Assembly: GCA_903831585.1 (NCBI GenBank)
Contig: CAIKYE010000050.1
Coordinates: forward strand, 1 to 26,362
Source of the DNA: an uncultured Micrococcales bacterium
Lineage (GTDB): Bacteria; Actinomycetota; Actinomycetes; Actinomycetales; Microbacteriaceae
Direction: 5' to 3'
Length of the DNA stretch: 26,362 bases
Shown: positions 25,880 through 26,362 of the stretch, one piece after another
How positions within the stretch are numbered: position 1 is the stretch's first letter
How the letters are laid out: each line of letters opens with the position of its first letter
Position numbers and translations under genes: made by a program
Notes under the pieces: generated by a model
Databases searched by the model: none
Told to the model about the DNA's origin: nothing
What the model saw: the letters and a program-made list of their open reading frames with translations, nothing else

Positions 25880-26152
25880 CTACTTAGGAATCGCAGAGGC
25901 CTTGAGGTCTCGACGCGCGGTGATGCCGGCGAATAGTGAGCCGGCAATCCAGGTGAGCGACGAGATAGGAACGAAGACCTGGTTTAGGTTCAGGGCCGAG
26001 CCGACGGCAACGAGCAAGGCGCTGACTGTGGTTATGGTCAGTTGCAAAAAGACGAATCTGACTATGGCGCGCACCGCGTGGGTTGTTCGATTTGAAGCCT
26101 CGATGTTTGCGCGCAGCAGTTCTGCTAGCTCGGCGTTGTCGTTGTTTGGCAT
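25880..26152 (-). CDS. Small two-helix membrane protein of unknown function
   Basis: With the start at ATG 26152 the protein has 90 residues. An acidic, probably helical N-terminus (residues 1-28) is followed by two hydrophobic segments at about 29-55 and 60-78, then a short basic tail ending TARRDLKASAIPK. I do not recognise a family. The frame is open to an upstream ATG at 26191 (103 residues), but that codon lies in the loop of the rhodopsin terminator hairpin, so 26152 is preferred. It lies downstream of the rhodopsin gene on the same strand and its stop is 2 bases from the CotH-like stop. A real gene is likely from the clear membrane profile and tight packing. Confidence 0.65.
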   Translation of the reverse strand: MPNNDNAELAELLRANIEASNRTTHAVRAIVRFVFLQLTITTVSALLVAVGSALNLNQVFVPISSLTWIAGSLFAGITARRDLKASAIPK

Positions 26153-26172
26153 GAATAAATCATGGCTTAAAG

Positions 26173-26206
26173 ACTTGCGGGCCACCAACATTGGTGACCC
26201 GCAAGT
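26173..26206 (-). terminator. Strong hairpin after the rhodopsin gene, possibly bidirectional
   Basis: ACTTGCGGG-C-CACCA pairs with TGGTG-A-CCCGCAAGT over about 14 bp, with a single C/A mismatch and a four-base loop. On the minus strand it lies 14 bases after the rhodopsin stop and is followed by CTTTAA. On the plus strand it is followed by TTTTG, but the only plus-strand gene nearby ended 300 bases earlier. Confidence 0.75.
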
Positions 26207-26220
26207 TTTGTGACTAGTGC

Positions 26221-26362
26221 TTATGCGTCTTTGAACTCTGCCTTAGCGAATTCCTTGTCGTCTTCAGCTGACTTGATACGAGCGATCGAGTAGATGATTA
26301 GACCGAAGAGGCACTTAGCAAGGATGTCGGCAATTGAGTAACCAACTTCACGTGCTACGAAC
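26221..26362 (-). CDS. Microbial rhodopsin, C-terminal fragment (actinorhodopsin/xanthorhodopsin type)
   Basis: On the minus strand the last 141 bases encode 46 residues and a TAA stop, with the gene running out of the window. The fragment reads FVAREVGYSIADILAKCLFG then LIIYSIARIKSAEDDKEFAK and ends AEFKDA. The motif GYSIADILAK followed by FGLIIYSIA matches helix G of proton-pumping rhodopsins, where the Lys carries retinal; here it is residue 16 of the fragment. The charged tail after helix G is short. Such a pump would use light to move protons out of the cell. The identification rests on one helix, so the exact subfamily is an inference from the actinobacterial context. Confidence 0.82.
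   Translation of the reverse strand, partial: FVAREVGYSIADILAKCLFGLIIYSIARIKSAEDDKEFAKAEFKDA

Noticed and set aside
25902..26213. 103-codon plus-strand frame opposite the small membrane protein
   Set aside because: The minus-strand frame has two clear membrane helices and fits the tight packing; the plus-strand product has scattered charged residues and no recognisable feature.
1..26362. CRISPR arrays, insertion sequences, phage or integrase genes
   Set aside because: No evenly spaced repeats, terminal inverted repeats with a transposase, or attachment-site duplications were seen anywhere in the window.

Overview
The window is a stretch of an actinobacterial chromosome. The gene order, the protein sequences (close in type to Mycobacterium and Microbacteriaceae ribosomal proteins), the short zinc-free adenylate kinase and the leaderless starts all point to Actinobacteria. 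The moderate GC content, the very tight gene packing and the C-terminal end of a retinal-binding rhodopsin at the right edge suggest a small-genome freshwater member of the Microbacteriaceae (the Rhodoluna/Aquiluna 'Luna' type). The genus is an inference. No rRNA, tRNA, CRISPR array, insertion sequence or phage gene was seen.

Layout, left to right. (1) str operon, 1-4355: rpsL (5' end cut off), rpsG, fusA, tuf, closed by a strong terminator. (2) 4356-4801: a monocistronic Lys/Ala-rich histone-H1-like gene with its own terminator. (3) 4802-5134: a 333-bp gene-free leader for the S10 operon. (4) S10 and spc operons, 5135-17422: rpsJ rplC rplD rplW rplB rpsS rplV rpsC rplP rpmC rpsQ rplN rplX rplE rpsH rplF rplR rpsE rpmD rplO secY adk map. 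Nine junctions are one-base TAATG overlaps. (5) alpha region, 17423-21547: infA rpmJ rpsM rpsK rpoA rplQ truA, with structured leaders before rpsM and rpoA. (6) rplM-rpsI, 21689-22644, with a clear promoter. (7) 22680-26362, non-ribosomal: glmM; a DUF4956 membrane protein (minus strand) divergent from a secreted CotH-like protein; a small two-helix membrane protein (minus strand); and the 3' end of a microbial rhodopsin gene (minus strand).

The first six blocks encode the core translation machinery together with the genes that thread, cap and fold its products: SecY, methionine aminopeptidase, Adk, RNA polymerase alpha and TruA. Neither rpsD (S4, often between rpsK and rpoA) nor rpsN/rpsZ (S14, often between rplE and rpsH) is present at its usual place. 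Several ribosomal proteins carry long low-complexity Ala/Lys or Ala/Glu tails.

The most interesting part is the last 3.7 kb. CotH-like and DUF4956 proteins are known to cluster together elsewhere, often with a VTC/polyphosphate-polymerase domain protein. Here they form a divergent pair with only 18 bp between the start codons. That gap holds overlapping TANNNT hexamers on both strands, consistent with two leaderless promoters back to back. A rhodopsin gene lies just beyond. All statements rest on reading the sequence by eye; no database search was run.
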